Of a DNA stretch of 64,000 nucleotides, positions 62,811 through 64,000 are shown one piece after another. Where the stretch lies: positions 5,404,001-5,468,000 of the forward strand of contig OX326958.1 of assembly GCA_946800325.1 (NCBI GenBank), written 5' to 3'. The stretch comes from Luzula sylvatica (Eukaryota > Streptophyta > Magnoliopsida > Poales > Juncaceae). Positions within the stretch are counted from its first letter, which is position 1; every line of letters begins with the position of its first letter. The notes under the pieces were generated by a model, which saw only the letters and a list, made by a program, of their open reading frames with translations, was not told the origin of the DNA and searched no databases. The position numbers and the translations under genes are program-made.

Positions 62811-64000
62811 TGTTCACGCGAGATTCTAGTATACTAGGAAAATTTCGCGCGCTTTGGTGCGGTTATTTGAATTTAAGTAGTTATTATGTTTATAAAGGTA
62901 TAATTACAAGGTGTAGACTATTATTCGATGCTTCATCTGACACATAATTATTGATCGATGACTTCCTTCAATATTAATACAAAAATATAATAGTGCATAA
63001 CTTCAAATAGTCTCACAAGTTTAGCTTGAATTTTTCATATTCCCTACAATATTATACAACCATGCAATGATATTGTGTCCATTAAACCATAAACCCCGAT
63101 TCATAATTATTCTGATTGATATTTGCTTCTAACTTTATTTCTCTTGAAAGCAGAGGGCTCCAATAAACTATAAATTGAGCTTCTAATTAATTTCAATCAC
63201 GGAAAATAATAAACTATAAATTGATTTTCTAATCAATTTAAATCAAGAATAATAGTCGTGGGGAAGAAATAAATTCAGCGTCGCGTCATTTCGGTTCCAC
63301 GCATTTGATTTTAAATGAATCGGTAATGTGTATCTCATAAATGATAATGAAATAGTCATGTGTTTAACATAATCATGTAATCGGAAGAAGAAAAAGTAAA
63401 ATAACATATAATAATTGGAAGACTTACCTGAACGAAGAAAGACTAACTTCTCTTCATTATTTAACATACCTCAAATTCTCTTCAAAACCTTTTAATATGA
63501 TTTTGATAAAAAAATATATCAGTAACAAGAATTATTGTTTTTTCACTATGTTATATCGTTTCAAATTTTAATTTCTCATACGAAGCTCATTAGATACTTA
63601 AACTATGTAAATAAACAAATAAATTCAAGAATGTTTAGTAATATAAAAACTATGTAAATGTACCTCTTCCTTAGGTGATGAAATTACTTACAAATCCAAT
63701 GCATTTGTGCTCAGGGAAGACCTCTTAATATCCAGTCTTTCTTTCAATTGACTTGGTTTTTCTTCCGTGTCAAACCAACAAATTCACCTAAATTAGAAAT
63801 TTGAATTGTTGAGATTTGAGGAGCAAATTGCAGATGTACTGATATCTGGAAAATAAAGATTTTAAGAAATAAAATGTTCTTGTTTCGCAATAATTTCAAC
63901 ATAATTTGAACGTACAAATCGAAAAATCAAATAAACCCAATTTTGACAGCCCTATTATGTAATTGACAACATTAAAATTATCGTGAGTACAAATCAAACC
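62811..64000. other. right-end intergenic DNA, no gene seen
   Basis: Only short frames on both strands. Possible splice-like motifs (CTTACCTG near 63422) are not accompanied by recognisable coding sequence. A gene entering from the right cannot be excluded. Confidence 0.4.

Overview
The window is nuclear DNA of a flowering plant, probably a eudicot. The evidence is strong A+T richness, GT-AG introns, a PDR-type ABC transporter gene with plant exon structure, pieces of plant-type OSB, SMC6, SMG7 and FAR1 genes, and dense plant transposons. I cannot name the species. Only one convincing host gene is present: the first nine exons (538 codons) of a full-size ABCG/PDR transporter on the minus strand, 4446 down to base 1, running off the left edge.

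Layout. 1-4560: PDR gene with a MITE in intron 2 and a TATA/CT-rich leader. 4571-5273: six copies of a ~115-bp tandem repeat upstream of the promoter. 5466-20230: AT-rich intergenic DNA with small TIR elements (a 285-bp hAT MITE with perfect 8-bp TSD, several foldback MITEs) and three copies of a small dispersed repeat. 20278-21900: a Mutator-type MITE beside a broken OSB-like ssDNA-binding gene. 23083-29762: a complete, very young LTR retrotransposon with no coding capacity, two 744-bp LTRs, 5-bp TSD and an unusual self-complementary primer-binding site. A 2292-bp Mutator-like element sits inside its 5' LTR. 30254-31176: a 32-bp minisatellite. 31190-32720 is duplicated at 62085-62810; the first copy carries a 599-bp hAT element and the second keeps the empty site. 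33232-33643: another hAT element. 35652-36217: a 188-bp tandem triplication.

42600-48340: a nested stack. A repeat family built around a 30-bp 'CTACGGTAGTT' array, with an SMG7 fragment beside it, is split by a 4137-bp PIF/Harbinger-like insertion (TAA TSD). That insertion contains a 2.6-kb long-TIR Mutator-like element carrying a FAR1-domain ORF. 49444-54345: a 4902-bp Mutator-like element with ~310-bp TIRs, 9-bp TSD and highly repetitive contents. 56735-61905: a giant imperfect palindrome whose two arms each carry an intron-containing, broken SMC6 fragment, with the 30-bp array as hinge.

Three insertions can each be compared with an uninterrupted paralogous site inside the same window (Mutator element in the LTR, hAT in the duplication, Harbinger in the array family), so their ends and TSDs are proved by sequence. 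The most biologically suggestive features are the SMC6 palindrome, a potential hairpin-RNA/siRNA source, and the apparently self-primed non-autonomous retrotransposon.
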